Below, in pieces: positions 33,101 through 41,388 of a DNA stretch of 64,000 nt. A program made the position numbers and the translations under genes. Origin of the DNA: Methanoregula sp. Lineage in GTDB: Archaea > Halobacteriota > Methanomicrobia > Methanomicrobiales > Methanospirillaceae. The stretch lies in contig NZ_JALOCH010000003.1 of the NCBI RefSeq assembly GCF_023227875.1, positions 124,001-188,000 on the forward strand. The letters run 5' to 3'. Below the pieces are notes generated by a model, which worked only from the letters and a program-made list of their open reading frames with translations, was not told the origin of the DNA and did not search any database. Numbering within the stretch: the first letter of the stretch is position 1; each line of letters opens with the position of its first letter.

Positions 33101-34308
33101 AGAACGATATCATCCTCCAGCTTTCGGTGAGGAGTATCCGGCTGAATTTCCTCCGTTCGCTGCTCGCAGCCATCGGCATCGTCATTGGTGTCGTGGCTAT
33201 ATCCTCGATGGGCATGATGGGCGCGAATATGACCATGTCGGTCACCGAAGAGCTCTCGGCCATGGCCAACGTGCTGGTCGTGAAACCGGACAGTGGTGGC
33301 GGCGGTGGCGGTATGATGGGGGGCGGAGGCAGCTCTAGCGATGACGATTATATCGACAAGGATCAGTTTGATGATATTGAACGGGCTGCCGGGAAGTACG
33401 GGAATGTCTACCCGCTCTACCAGGAGTCCGATACGATCACGATCGGGGACGATGACCGCAGGGCAACTATCTACGGAATGCGGGATGAGGACATGGCAAC
33501 GATCCTGACGGTGGCAAATGGGTCACTCCCCCAAACATCGAGTTCGGTCGTGGTCGGCCCGACCTTTGCAGAGAACAATGACCTCACGATCGGCAGTCGC
33601 ATCACCATCGGTGACGAGGACGATGAAGAAGCGATCATCCAGAAGGTGCGGGTCGTCGGTATCCTTGAGGAGAAGGGCATGTCCATGGATCTCAACAGCG
33701 ACAATGCGATCATCATGACGGAGAAGGCCTATAATGGCCTCTATGGCGGGGAAGGCGAGTATGACCAGGTCAACGTCATTCTCTACGACATCAACGACGC
33801 AGACACGGCAACTGAAGCCATCGAGGACAAGCTGAACCGCAAGGAGGACGAGGTAGCCGTGCAGGACAGCAGCCGCATGATGGAGAGCATCACTTCGACC
33901 GTCAGTACTCTTACTACATTTGTCATGGCGATTGCCGGTATCTCGCTCCTGGTTGCCGCGACTTCGATCTTCAATGTGATGATGATGTCGGTAACTGAAC
34001 GGATCCGGGAGATTGGTATCCTGCGCAGCATCGGCACGCGGAAGAGCGAGGTGCTCCGGATGTTCATCTATGAAGCGGTGATCCTCGGCCTGGTCGGTGC
34101 CATCATCGGGGCGATCATGAGCGTCATCTTAGGCTGGCTCGTGGTGCTCGCCATGGTAGGGACAACGAAGTATTTCTTTACTTACCAGAGCCTGATCTAT
34201 GTCCCGGTATCGATGGCGATCGGCATTGCCATCTGTGTCTTCTCGGGAGTGTACCCGGCATGGCGGGCGGCAAACCTCGATCCCATCGAGGCGCTGCGGA
34301 GCGATTAG
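33097..34308 (+). CDS. MacB-like ABC transporter permease (FtsX fold)
   Basis: 403 residues, four membrane helices: one at about 18-40 and three in the C-terminal FtsX domain, with ATSIFNVMMMSVTERIREIGILRSIG as its signature (given in parts: ATSIFNVMMMSV, then RIREIGILRSIG) and a closing YPAWRAANLDPIEALRSD. Between the first and second helix lies the large extracytoplasmic MacB_PCD domain. Its start contains an unusual Gly/Met/Ser/Asp run (about 67-85), probably a flexible loop. The protein is driven by the ATPase upstream. Confidence 0.92.
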   Translation: MKNDIILQLSVRSIRLNFLRSLLAAIGIVIGVVAISSMGMMGANMTMSVTEELSAMANVLVVKPDSGGGGGGMMGGGGSSSDDDYIDKDQFDDIERAAGKYGNVYPLYQESDTITIGDDDRRATIYGMRDEDMATILTVANGSLPQTSSSVVVGPTFAENNDLTIGSRITIGDEDDEEAIIQKVRVVGILEEKGMSMDLNSDNAIIMTEKAYNGLYGGEGEYDQVNVILYDINDADTATEAIEDKLNRKEDEVAVQDSSRMMESITSTVSTLTTFVMAIAGISLLVAATSIFNVMMMSVTERIREIGILRSIGTRKSEVLRMFIYEAVILGLVGAIIGAIMSVILGWLVVLAMVGTTKYFFTYQSLIYVPVSMAIGIAICVFSGVYPAWRAANLDPIEALRSD

Positions 34309-34618
34309 GAACAACCGTATACGCCGGGGCATGGTCAGGTGCACCGGTCATCCCTCCCTTTTTCAATAGTATATCCTGCAATTCCCCCAGGGAATGAGGC
34401 GTTCATCACATTATTCCGTGTCCGATGTGGTGCATATTTTAGTGGAGATCTCCCAAATGCGGTGCATTTATCTCAAAAATCGAACAAGCAAATCAAAATT
34501 GTTTAATATTGCGCACCACAACTTTTAGAAAGTGGTGTATTATCAGTGTAATTCACCCGTTTACTGGTGCACTTTTACACTGCACCGTACACAGTATTCG
34601 TATTCACGTGAGGTAATT
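34309..34618. promoter_or_regulatory. Promoter region of acetate permease 2 with repeated GGTGCA elements
   Basis: No gene. Six copies of a GTGGTGCAT-like word fall in 160 bases: 34427-34435, 34459-34467, 34511-34519 (inverted, GCGCACCAC), 34532-34540 (GTGGTGTAT), 34566-34571 and 34581-34586 (inverted). The last two form an inverted repeat GGTGCA-9-TGCACC. A TATA box TTTAATATT is at 34502-34510, so a transcript would start near 34535. The sites flank and overlap the promoter, as expected for an operator cluster. Confidence 0.55.
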
Positions 34619-35209
34619 ATGGAACACATCGATGAGATCAACAGGAACAATATTTTTCTCAATGACAACACCGCCAACCCGGCACCGCTCGGGTTGTGCG
34701 CATTCGGTATGACAACCCTCCTGCTCAGCCTGCACAATGCAGGTTTCATTGGGCTTTCCAGTCCCATTATCGCGATGGCGATCCTCTACGGGGGCATTGC
34801 GCAGGTCTGCGTCGGGCTCATGGAATGGAAGAAGAAGAACAGCTTCGGGATGCTGACCTTTGGCAGTTTCGGGTTCTTCTGGATCACCTTCGCGGCAATC
34901 CTGATCCTGCCGGCCCTCAGTCTTGCAAAGGCCCCAACGCCGGTTGAGCTTGCCGCCTTCCTTGCGATCTGGGGTGTATTCGCGTTTGGCCTCTTCATCT
35001 GCACGCTTGCGATGCACCGTCTCCTCCAGATCACGCTGGCAGCCGTGGTGCTCCTTGTCGTCTTCCTCGTTGCGGCAAACCTGACCGGCAGCGCCCTGAT
35101 CCTGACTGTCGGCGGCGTGACCGGTCTCGTTGCCGGTGGTCTTGCGCTCTACATGGGCATGGGCCAGGTCATCAACGAGATCTTCGGCAGGAAGATCCTC
35201 CCGGTTTAA
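34619..35209 (+). CDS. Acetate uptake transporter, GPR1/FUN34/YaaH (SatP) family, second copy
   Basis: 196 residues, six membrane helices, family signature NPAPLGLCAFGMTT near residue 19 and YGGIAQVCVGLMEWKKKNSFG. It is clearly paralogous to the permease at 5434, with a similar length and the same acidic/Asn-rich N-terminus. The ATG at 34619 is preceded by GTGAGG; the open frame runs 29 codons further upstream but into the promoter. It stands alone, unlike the first copy, and has an elaborate upstream region, so the two are probably regulated differently. Confidence 0.92.
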   Translation: MEHIDEINRNNIFLNDNTANPAPLGLCAFGMTTLLLSLHNAGFIGLSSPIIAMAILYGGIAQVCVGLMEWKKKNSFGMLTFGSFGFFWITFAAILILPALSLAKAPTPVELAAFLAIWGVFAFGLFICTLAMHRLLQITLAAVVLLVVFLVAANLTGSALILTVGGVTGLVAGGLALYMGMGQVINEIFGRKILPV

Positions 35210-35218
35210 TTCCCTTTT

Positions 35219-35734
35219 TTATCGCACGATCGCGTACATGACTTCGTCCATCGTTGTGCCGTTCTTTGTTAAGGCATTCTTATGGACTGCCTCCCGGACA
35301 AAACCGCATTTCTCCAGGACCCGCATGGATGCGGGATTGTTCGCAAATATCCCGGCCTGGAGCCGGACAATGGCGTACCGGTCAAACGCGACCGGTATAA
35401 TCGCCCTGACCGCCCCGGTCACAATCCCCTGTCCCCAGAAAGGTTCGGCGAGCCAGTACCCGATCTCCGCGGTCCTCCGGTGAACATCCTCCAGCGGGTG
35501 GATGCCGATCCCCCCGCAGGTCTCGCCATCAACCACGATCGCGAGGAAGAGGTTCTTCCCGCCGGGTTCCGTTGCCCTGGCAATAAAACGCTTCGCATCG
35601 GAAAGGATATACGGGGAAGGGAAACCGTCCCGGAGCATGGATGCAATGCGGGGATTGTCCGCATGCCGTACAATGGACGGTGCATCTTCCTGCGTCCAGT
35701 CACGGAGCACGGCGGAGGGTGTGATGATGTGCAT
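35219..35734 (-). CDS. GNAT family N-acetyltransferase, RimJ/RimL type
   Basis: 171 residues. The order of motifs fits the RimJ/RimL group: LRDWTQEDAPSIVRHADN at the start, GGIGIHPLEDVHRRTAEIGY, the acetyl-CoA loop WGQGIVTGAVRAII and the C-terminal NPASMRVLEKCGFVREA. These enzymes acetylate N-termini, spermidine or small molecules; the target is not evident. It is convergent with acetate permease 2, with stop codons only nine bases apart. Confidence 0.9.
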   Translation of the reverse strand: MHIITPSAVLRDWTQEDAPSIVRHADNPRIASMLRDGFPSPYILSDAKRFIARATEPGGKNLFLAIVVDGETCGGIGIHPLEDVHRRTAEIGYWLAEPFWGQGIVTGAVRAIIPVAFDRYAIVRLQAGIFANNPASMRVLEKCGFVREAVHKNALTKNGTTMDEVMYAIVR

Positions 35735-35851
35735 GGATAATTGCAGCTCTCTGGAAATATCTATCCGAAAGGCAGATTAACGTTAGCGGTTGAGGCGCGT
35801 CGGGAAGGCATCTTGCCCCTCCCGTTACTTTTTCCGGGATCCGATACCCTG

Positions 35852-36652
35852 TCAACCCTTTTTTACCAGATCGAATACCCAGCGGCTGATGCCCGGGGCT
35901 ACGTTACCGCAGGTGTTCTGGTACGTGAGATCGAAACCTTTCCCGGCAAATTCCTCCACCAGTGCAGGGATCTCGTTCCCTGCTTTAAATGTGTAAAAAT
36001 GGATCATGCCGTCCCCAGCCGCGAAGGGTGAGAGCACGTCAAGGATGGAATCCATGCCGTACGGTGTCGGGATGATGATCCGGTCAAACCGTCTCTCTGG
36101 CAGGAGCGTGGTATCACGTACGTCGCCCATGATGGTTGTCATCGCGTTCCGGACATGGTTCAGCGCAATATTCTCCTGGAGCCATGCATACGCGTCACGG
36201 TTCTGTTCAACCGCAACGACCCGGCCTCCCCGGGCTGCGGCCGGGATGGCAAAGGGCCCGACCCCGCAGAAGGGGACGAGGACTGCCTCCCCGGGTTCGA
36301 CCTGGTTCGTGACCCGCATGCGCTCGAAGGCAAGGTGGATATTGAAAAAGACCTTCGTGACATCAAAGCGGTACTGAAAACCAAACTCTCGGTACCGGGT
36401 GACCGTGGTATCGCCGGCAAGGATCTCGTACGATGCGGTCCTCGCATCCGTCCGGACCTTGTGCACCTTATTGATGACGGTGTAAATGTTTCTTCTGCCG
36501 GTAAGGATCGTTTCTGCGATGGTCTTTTTGTATTCATCCAGTCCAGGAGGGATCGAGACGATGGCTATATCCCCGATCACATCGAAATGGCCGGAGAACC
36601 GGTTCAGGGCATCATCAGGCACAGCACCTTTAAGGCGGTCTTTGAGTTGCAT
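35852..36652 (-). CDS. Trm5-like class I methyltransferase (tRNA guanine-37 or wyosine branch)
   Basis: 266 residues. N-terminal HFDVIGDIAIVSIPPGLDEYK and VINKVHKV resemble the Trm5/TYW2 fold; the catalytic domain has AVLVPFCGVGPFAIPAAA as SAM motif I, VVAVEQNRDAYAWLQENI as motif II, and GDVRDTTLLPERRFDRIIIP. Trm5 methylates N1 of G37 in tRNA; TYW2 makes wybutosine precursors. The motif IIIPTPYG deviates from the usual LP, so the exact subgroup is open. A two-helix membrane protein gene lies 17 bases upstream... that gene is downstream on the minus strand at 36669-36872 reading toward it, hence a likely common transcript. Confidence 0.8.
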   Translation of the reverse strand: MQLKDRLKGAVPDDALNRFSGHFDVIGDIAIVSIPPGLDEYKKTIAETILTGRRNIYTVINKVHKVRTDARTASYEILAGDTTVTRYREFGFQYRFDVTKVFFNIHLAFERMRVTNQVEPGEAVLVPFCGVGPFAIPAAARGGRVVAVEQNRDAYAWLQENIALNHVRNAMTTIMGDVRDTTLLPERRFDRIIIPTPYGMDSILDVLSPFAAGDGMIHFYTFKAGNEIPALVEEFAGKGFDLTYQNTCGNVAPGISRWVFDLVKKG

Positions 36653-36668
36653 TGTCGGGTAATTTCGT

Positions 36669-36872
36669 CTACATCATCTCATACAATGCAAGGCCGGCAA
36701 TGCACACGGCCGAGAAGAAAAGGACAAGAGCGATATTGACCAGTTTATCCCGGTCTGTCATCATTGACCACCGGGGCTGCTGGCGTTTCGCTGCATACCC
36801 GATGAATAGGCCGATAACCGTCCCTGCAAAGGTGCCGAGCGCGATGATCATGAGAATGTCGAAGGTATTCAT
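36669..36872 (-). CDS. Small two-helix membrane protein
   Basis: 67 residues. Two hydrophobic helices (LMIIALGTFAGTVIGLFIG and LVNIALVLFFSAVCIAGLAL) flank a short charged loop (AAKRQQPRWSMMTDRDK). No family is recognised. It reads into the Trm5-like gene, 16 bases away, and probably shares its transcript. The ATG at 36872 begins the first helix. Confidence 0.65.
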   Translation of the reverse strand: MNTFDILMIIALGTFAGTVIGLFIGYAAKRQQPRWSMMTDRDKLVNIALVLFFSAVCIAGLALYEMM

Positions 36873-36963
36873 GGTGTCTTTTTATCCGGTTGCCTGTTTT
36901 CCGATATAAACCCGTGTCCGGATAATCCAAAAAACCCGGCCCGGGTAGGGTGTGAAAAAAATA

Positions 36964-37941
36964 TTACCGGGGCCGCGACCGGAGATATGCAACCGATGCG
37001 GCGGCTCCGCAGAGTGACAGCAGGGCCCCCGCGGTGAGCCCCGGCGTTTTCAGCGGGAGCGCAGATATGGGGGATGATGGCGAGAGGGTGACCTCCAGGG
37101 GAGAGGTTGTGCCTGCGGCGATCGTGACCTCCTGCCGGATGGGAACATACCCGTCTTTTACGATCTCAACGGTGAGGTTGCCCGGGATGATGTTCGTTAT
37201 GGTGACCGGGGATATCCCGGCAAGGGTTCCGTCAAGGGATACATTGGCGCCGGCAGGGGTGGTATTGACGACCAGCGTCCCTCTCTCGGGGGCAAGAACC
37301 GCAGTGATCTCCCCCTGTTCACCGGAGCGGATCACGGCGGTCGCGATGACCGGGGTAAACCCGAATTTCGAGACATTGACGGTATAGGTCCCCGGCTCGA
37401 TGGTGTTCAGCGTGAGGGGGGACTTTCCCTGGTACAGCCCGTTAACGACCACCGACGCATCGGCCGGCTCGGATATGATGAGGAGGGATCCGGGCACGGC
37501 CTGTGTTGGTGGTGTACTGATGGAGATGGAAGGCCTGCCGAGCGTAACGGATATGGTGCCGTATTCCGCGTTCTGCAGGTGTGAGCGGTCGTTCGGGCCA
37601 TTGACGACCCAGATCGTGTAGGTCCCGTCATCAAGGCGCCCGTTGATGTTGTTCGTATGCCAGTTGTAACTCCAGCTGTCATCTTCCCCGTTTACCTGCA
37701 CGACGGTAAACCCCCCGTCCTCTGCAAGTTTCGTGATGTCATTGAGGGCAACCCCGTTTGACGGGAGGTTGGGGCCGGTCAGGTAGAGGTACACGTTATT
37801 GCTGGTCGGGGAATACCCGGAGAGCGGGATCGTGTCCCCCGAATATGCCTGGATGCTCACTCCCGCTGAGGCGCTGCCGGCAAGGAGCAGGCAGGCGAGC
37901 AGGACGAGGGTCATCATCACTGGTTTGCGGAAACGGGACAT
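36964..37941 (-). CDS. Secreted surface protein with PEGA repeats
   Basis: 325 residues. Signal peptide 1-24 (MSRFRKPVMMTLVLLACLLLA). An N-terminal domain with YLYLTGPNLPSNGVALN, SWSYNWHTNNINGRLDDGTY and YGTISVTLGRP is similar to the two repeats of the protein at 61804. Two PEGA domains follow: LLIISEPADASVVVNGLYQG and LVVNTTPAGANVSLDGTLAG, each with P-AxV-V-G-xxG-xxP. A hydrophobic C-terminal segment and basic tail anchor it. I chose the ATG at 37941 because the signal peptide starts there; the frame is open to 38043. Confidence 0.82.
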   Translation of the reverse strand: MSRFRKPVMMTLVLLACLLLAGSASAGVSIQAYSGDTIPLSGYSPTSNNVYLYLTGPNLPSNGVALNDITKLAEDGGFTVVQVNGEDDSWSYNWHTNNINGRLDDGTYTIWVVNGPNDRSHLQNAEYGTISVTLGRPSISISTPPTQAVPGSLLIISEPADASVVVNGLYQGKSPLTLNTIEPGTYTVNVSKFGFTPVIATAVIRSGEQGEITAVLAPERGTLVVNTTPAGANVSLDGTLAGISPVTITNIIPGNLTVEIVKDGYVPIRQEVTIAAGTTSPLEVTLSPSSPISALPLKTPGLTAGALLSLCGAAASVAYLRSRPR

Positions 37942-38129
37942 ATATATCAGATCTGTTATTGTACCGGGTCCCATTAATTCTTTCAGGTATGCATGTCCCT
38001 CCAGGGCCTTGTATCTGTTCCGGCTCATCCGTCCATTCCCCACCTTCTACGGGGAACCCTGGCATTCCCGGGAACCGCGTGTTTCACAATCTCTTTGTGC
38101 CAGTCCTTCCTAAACGGTGTATACCCATC

Positions 38130-39518
38130 ATGCCCGATACCCGGAAGATCGCCCTCTTCATCGCCCTCCTCTCCGGCTTCCTGACGCCGTTTGACCTCTC
38201 CGCGGTCAATATCGCCCTCCCTTCCATTGGCGGGGAGTTCGCGATGGACGCCCTCGAGATGGGCTGGGTTGCATCGGCCTATCTCCTGGCATCTGCCGTG
38301 TTTCTCCTGCCGTTTGGCAGGATCGCGGATATTTACGGGCGTAAGAAAATATTTACCGGCGGGCTGTTCATCTTCACGCTGGCATCTGTCCTGATGATTT
38401 TCTCCACATCGTCGCTGATGATCATCCTCGTGCGCATGCTCCAGGGTTTCGGGGGGGCGATGATCTTCGGGACGGCGGTTGCGATCCTCACGTCCGTGAC
38501 GCCGGCCCATGAGCGGGGAAAGGCACTGGGGATTTACACGACCGCGGTCTATTTGGGGCTCTCGACCGGGCCTTTTTTCGGCGGGATCCTGACGGAGTAT
38601 CTTGGCTGGCGGAGTATCTTCCTCGTCAATATCCCCATCGGGGTGTTCGCCATTGCCATGATCCTCCTGTTCTTAAAGGATGAGTGGGCGGATTGCCGCG
38701 GGGAGCCGTTCGATATTGGCGGGGCGATACGGTACGGCCTCGGCCTTGTCTGCGTGATGTACGGTTTCTCCCTGCTCCCCGGGATCACGGGTTTTGTCCT
38801 GCTGGTTGCCGGGAGCGCGATCCTTGTCTGGTTTGTCCTGCAGGAACTCCGCACCGATTATCCCCTGCTGGACATGGCCCTCTTCACCGCAAACCGGGTC
38901 TTTGCTTTCTCGAACCTGGCCGCCCTGATCAATTACAGCGCAACCTTTGCGGTCACGTTCTTTCTGAGCCTGTACCTCCAGTATGTCAAGGACTTCACCG
39001 CGCAGGATGCAGGGATGCTCCTTGTGGTACAGCCGGTGGTCATGGCACTCTTCTCACCGGCAGCAGGCCGCCTGTCCGACCGGGTAAAGCCGGGTAAGAT
39101 CGCATCGGCAGGCATGGCTCTGACTGCACTGGGACTCGTCCTTCTCGTAACCGTGGATGCATCGACCCCGTTTTCCATGTTCATCCTCATCCTCGTCATC
39201 CTTGGCGCCGGCCTCGGCCTCTTCTCCTCGCCGAATACCAACGCGATCATGGGCTCGGTTGACCGGAAGAAATACGGCGTCGCTTCCGGGACGCTGGGCA
39301 CGATGCGGCTTGTCGGCCAGATGTTCTCGATGGGCATTGCCATGATGATCCTGGCGATCTATATCGGCGACGCCCAGATCACCGAATCGCTCTACCCGGC
39401 GTTTATCGGAAGCATGCGGATCTGTTTTGGCATCTTTGCCGTGCTCTGCATTGCCGGGGTTTTTTTCTCCCTGGTGCGGCACAACGTCATTCCCGCTCCC
39501 GGAAACAACAGCCCGTGA
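38130..39518 (+). CDS. MFS transporter, DHA2-type drug/proton antiporter
   Basis: 462 residues, about 14 membrane helices. Helix 1 has LDATVVNIALP-like LSAVNIALPSIGGEF, the loop after helix 2 has GRIADIYGRKKIF (motif A), and helix 5 carries LSTGPFFGGILTEYLGWRSIF (motif C for antiporters, here in the form GxxxGPxxGG). This is the 14-helix EmrB/QacA layout, exporting drugs or metabolites against protons. The start at 38130 was chosen since the hydrophobic protein begins there; the frame is open far upstream. It is divergent from the PEGA gene. Confidence 0.9.
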   Translation: MPDTRKIALFIALLSGFLTPFDLSAVNIALPSIGGEFAMDALEMGWVASAYLLASAVFLLPFGRIADIYGRKKIFTGGLFIFTLASVLMIFSTSSLMIILVRMLQGFGGAMIFGTAVAILTSVTPAHERGKALGIYTTAVYLGLSTGPFFGGILTEYLGWRSIFLVNIPIGVFAIAMILLFLKDEWADCRGEPFDIGGAIRYGLGLVCVMYGFSLLPGITGFVLLVAGSAILVWFVLQELRTDYPLLDMALFTANRVFAFSNLAALINYSATFAVTFFLSLYLQYVKDFTAQDAGMLLVVQPVVMALFSPAAGRLSDRVKPGKIASAGMALTALGLVLLVTVDASTPFSMFILILVILGAGLGLFSSPNTNAIMGSVDRKKYGVASGTLGTMRLVGQMFSMGIAMMILAIYIGDAQITESLYPAFIGSMRICFGIFAVLCIAGVFFSLVRHNVIPAPGNNSP

Positions 39519-39570
39519 CAGACTGGCGTCATTTATATGCTTCCTGAACCAAGTCACCGTACGGATACGT

Positions 39571-39909
39571 ATGACGTTAGAAACAACCACCATCAAAGAG
39601 ACCTGTATTGTCCTGGTCCCGGAGCGCCTCGATGGCAGCACTGCACCGGGCATGGAGACGGATCTCCGGAAGATCCTTGCCGATGCACACCAGAAAAACG
39701 TGATCTTCGATTTCTCGAAGACGAATTATCTCGCCAGTGCCGGCATGAGGGCAATGCTCCAGCTCTCACGTGACCTGATGAAAGCCGGCGGGAAGGTCAT
39801 CCTTGTCGAGCTCCACCCGAATGTGTACAAGGTCTTCGACATGGCAGGGTTTACGAGCATCTTTACCATCTGTAAATCCCGGGAAGAGGCGCTGCAGAAA
39901 ATACCGTGA
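39571..39909 (+). CDS. STAS-domain protein (anti-sigma factor antagonist type)
   Basis: 112 residues, one STAS domain: LVPERLDGSTAPGMETDLR, VIFDFSKTNYLASAGMRAML, then ILVELHPNVYKVFDMAGF. Ser56 in LASAG falls at the phosphorylated position of SpoIIAA/RsbV by my alignment. Such proteins are phosphorylated by an HPK-like kinase and dephosphorylated by a SpoIIE-type phosphatase; archaea have no sigma factor, so the target is something else. The phosphatase at 24129 is a candidate partner. No kinase gene lies nearby. It follows the MFS gene by 52 bases on the same strand. Confidence 0.9.
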   Translation: MTLETTTIKETCIVLVPERLDGSTAPGMETDLRKILADAHQKNVIFDFSKTNYLASAGMRAMLQLSRDLMKAGGKVILVELHPNVYKVFDMAGFTSIFTICKSREEALQKIP

Positions 39910-39913
39910 CCGG

Positions 39914-40255
39914 TCAGGCGCTCTCTTCCTCTTTTGCCTGCTCAGTCTCTCCCTTGAAATAGTCCACCCACGCCTGCCGCGTCTCTTTCTGGAGCATGCT
40001 GTTTTTCAGGTGCTGCCAGAGCGCGATGAGCACCAGCAGGTAGGCAAGGGTCCTGATAATAATCAGGGGGACCGTCAGGGCTACCTTGAGCCCGGCCAGC
40101 GTGGCTGCATGGGATATGCCGAACAACCCGAATGCTGCCCCGATGAATGCCGGCAGCATCTCACCGCTCTTCCGGAAGCAGAGAACCCCGAGAATGACGA
40201 TCGCAATACACAACAGCAGGTTAACAAAGAGTATAGGATCCCATTCCAGCGCCAC
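39914..40255 (-). CDS. Small membrane protein of unknown function
   Basis: 113 residues with three membrane helices (about 8-26, 33-52 and 58-80) and a charged tail (FKGETEQAKEEESA). No family is recognised. The start is a GTG at 40255 with GAGG seven bases before it; no ATG fits the frame. It is convergent with the STAS gene, stop codons five bases apart. Confidence 0.65.
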   Translation of the reverse strand: MALEWDPILFVNLLLCIAIVILGVLCFRKSGEMLPAFIGAAFGLFGISHAATLAGLKVALTVPLIIIRTLAYLLVLIALWQHLKNSMLQKETRQAWVDYFKGETEQAKEEESA

Positions 40256-40336
40256 GATGCATCCTCGTACTGAACTGGGGACAGAGACTCTAAAAAAATT
40301 TCGATCTGTCCATCGGGCATTGTATACAGGTATGGA

Positions 40337-40462
40337 TTATAGCGGCTGCTCCCACGTATGGCCACAACCGGAACAGGCAACGACCACGATCGTCTTGTTG
40401 TTGACGGTCCTGCAGTTCGTCCATTCGTTCTTTTTCTATCCGCACTTCGGATAGTCCGGCAT
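40337..40462 (-). pseudogene. Small zinc-ribbon gene with in-frame TAG
   Basis: From the ATG at 40462 (GGGGAG four bases before it) the frame reads MPDYPKCG, TAG at 40438-40436, then KKNEWTNCRTVN and VVACSGCGHTWEQPL to a TAA at 40337. That is a 41-residue protein with a C-terminal CSGCGH knuckle and an N-terminal PKCG. A normal ribbon would have CPKCG; here the first Cys is Tyr (TAT) and codon 9 is a stop. The rest of the frame is intact, so decay is recent, or the stop is read through. Methanomicrobiales are not known to use pyrrolysine. Confidence 0.6.
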
Positions 40463-40552
40463 GGCACTCCCCGGTCCGGGACGGCTACGAAATAGTTGAC
40501 CCGGTCATTATAATGTTCTCATGATCCCGGAAAAAAGGGAACGGTGAATGGA

Positions 40553-41215
40553 TTACGGGAGGATCTCAAAGGTTTCGCCCGGCTGCATTACCTGCACCTT
40601 CAGGTCCGTTGTCCGTTCAACTGCCTTTTTCAGGACCAGCGGATCGGCAGCGATCCGGTCCCACGTATTGTAATGGATGGGGATGACCGTCCCTGCTCCG
40701 ATGAAATTTGCTGCGATCATCGCCTCGGCAACGCCCATCGTATACCTTCCCCCGATGGGGAGGAGCGCCACGTCCGGGTGATAGAGTTCCCCGATCAGTT
40801 TCATGTCGGAAAAGAGGGCGGTATCCCCCGCGTGGTATACCTTCACGCCATCCATCCCGATGACAAAACCCGCCGGGACACCTCCCGTGAACCCCGGCCC
40901 CGCCTCTTCGATCGCCGTTGAATGCACTGCCTGCGTCATGGTGAACGAGACACCATCGACTACCAGTGTCCCGCCGATGTTCATGCTCTCGACCGGGACG
41001 CCCTTGGCTTTGAGGTATTTTGCGATCTCGGTGATGGCAATGGTTTTTCTCCCCATTGACACGGTCTCTCCCATGTGGTCGCTGTGACCATGGGTGACGG
41101 CAACAATATCGGGACTGGTGGCGGCGACGCTCCCCCCTTCGATGAAGGGATCGATAAGGACTTTTTTTGTGCCGGAGAGGAGCACACAGGAATGGCCGAG
41201 CCAGGTGAGTTGCAT
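40553..41215 (-). CDS. UPF0173 metal-dependent hydrolase
   Basis: 220 residues, metallo-beta-lactamase fold. The metal motif is THGHSDHMG with H42, H44, D46 and H47; later ligands are the His of AVHSTAIEE, the Asp of YHAGDTALF and the His of IPIHYNTW. UPF0173 members are uncharacterised hydrolases. The ATG at 41215 starts MQLTWLGHSC, the usual family N-terminus. It stands alone. Confidence 0.9.
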   Translation of the reverse strand: MQLTWLGHSCVLLSGTKKVLIDPFIEGGSVAATSPDIVAVTHGHSDHMGETVSMGRKTIAITEIAKYLKAKGVPVESMNIGGTLVVDGVSFTMTQAVHSTAIEEAGPGFTGGVPAGFVIGMDGVKVYHAGDTALFSDMKLIGELYHPDVALLPIGGRYTMGVAEAMIAANFIGAGTVIPIHYNTWDRIAADPLVLKKAVERTTDLKVQVMQPGETFEILP

Positions 41216-41239
41216 ATATGCAGATCTGATTACGTAGGA

Positions 41240-41338
41240 ATGAACATTACCCTCCGGACGCAGGCGGTGGACCTGGAGCGAGTGATCCGTCAGAAGTCAA
41301 AGAACGTTGATACGATCTTCTCCTCCTCGTGGTTCTGA
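41240..41338 (+). CDS. Very small ORF, doubtful
   Basis: A 32-residue frame starts at the ATG at 41240, directly after TAGGA, and reads MNITLRTQAVDLERVIRQ, ending with SSSWF. The N-terminal codons look coding-like, but there is no family and the length is small. It may be the start or end of a decayed gene or a chance frame. Confidence 0.25.
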   Translation: MNITLRTQAVDLERVIRQKSKNVDTIFSSSWF

Positions 41339-41388
41339 CGAACCACTCGGATAAAAAAAGGGGGCTTGCCGGCCGGGGAAACGAGCCC

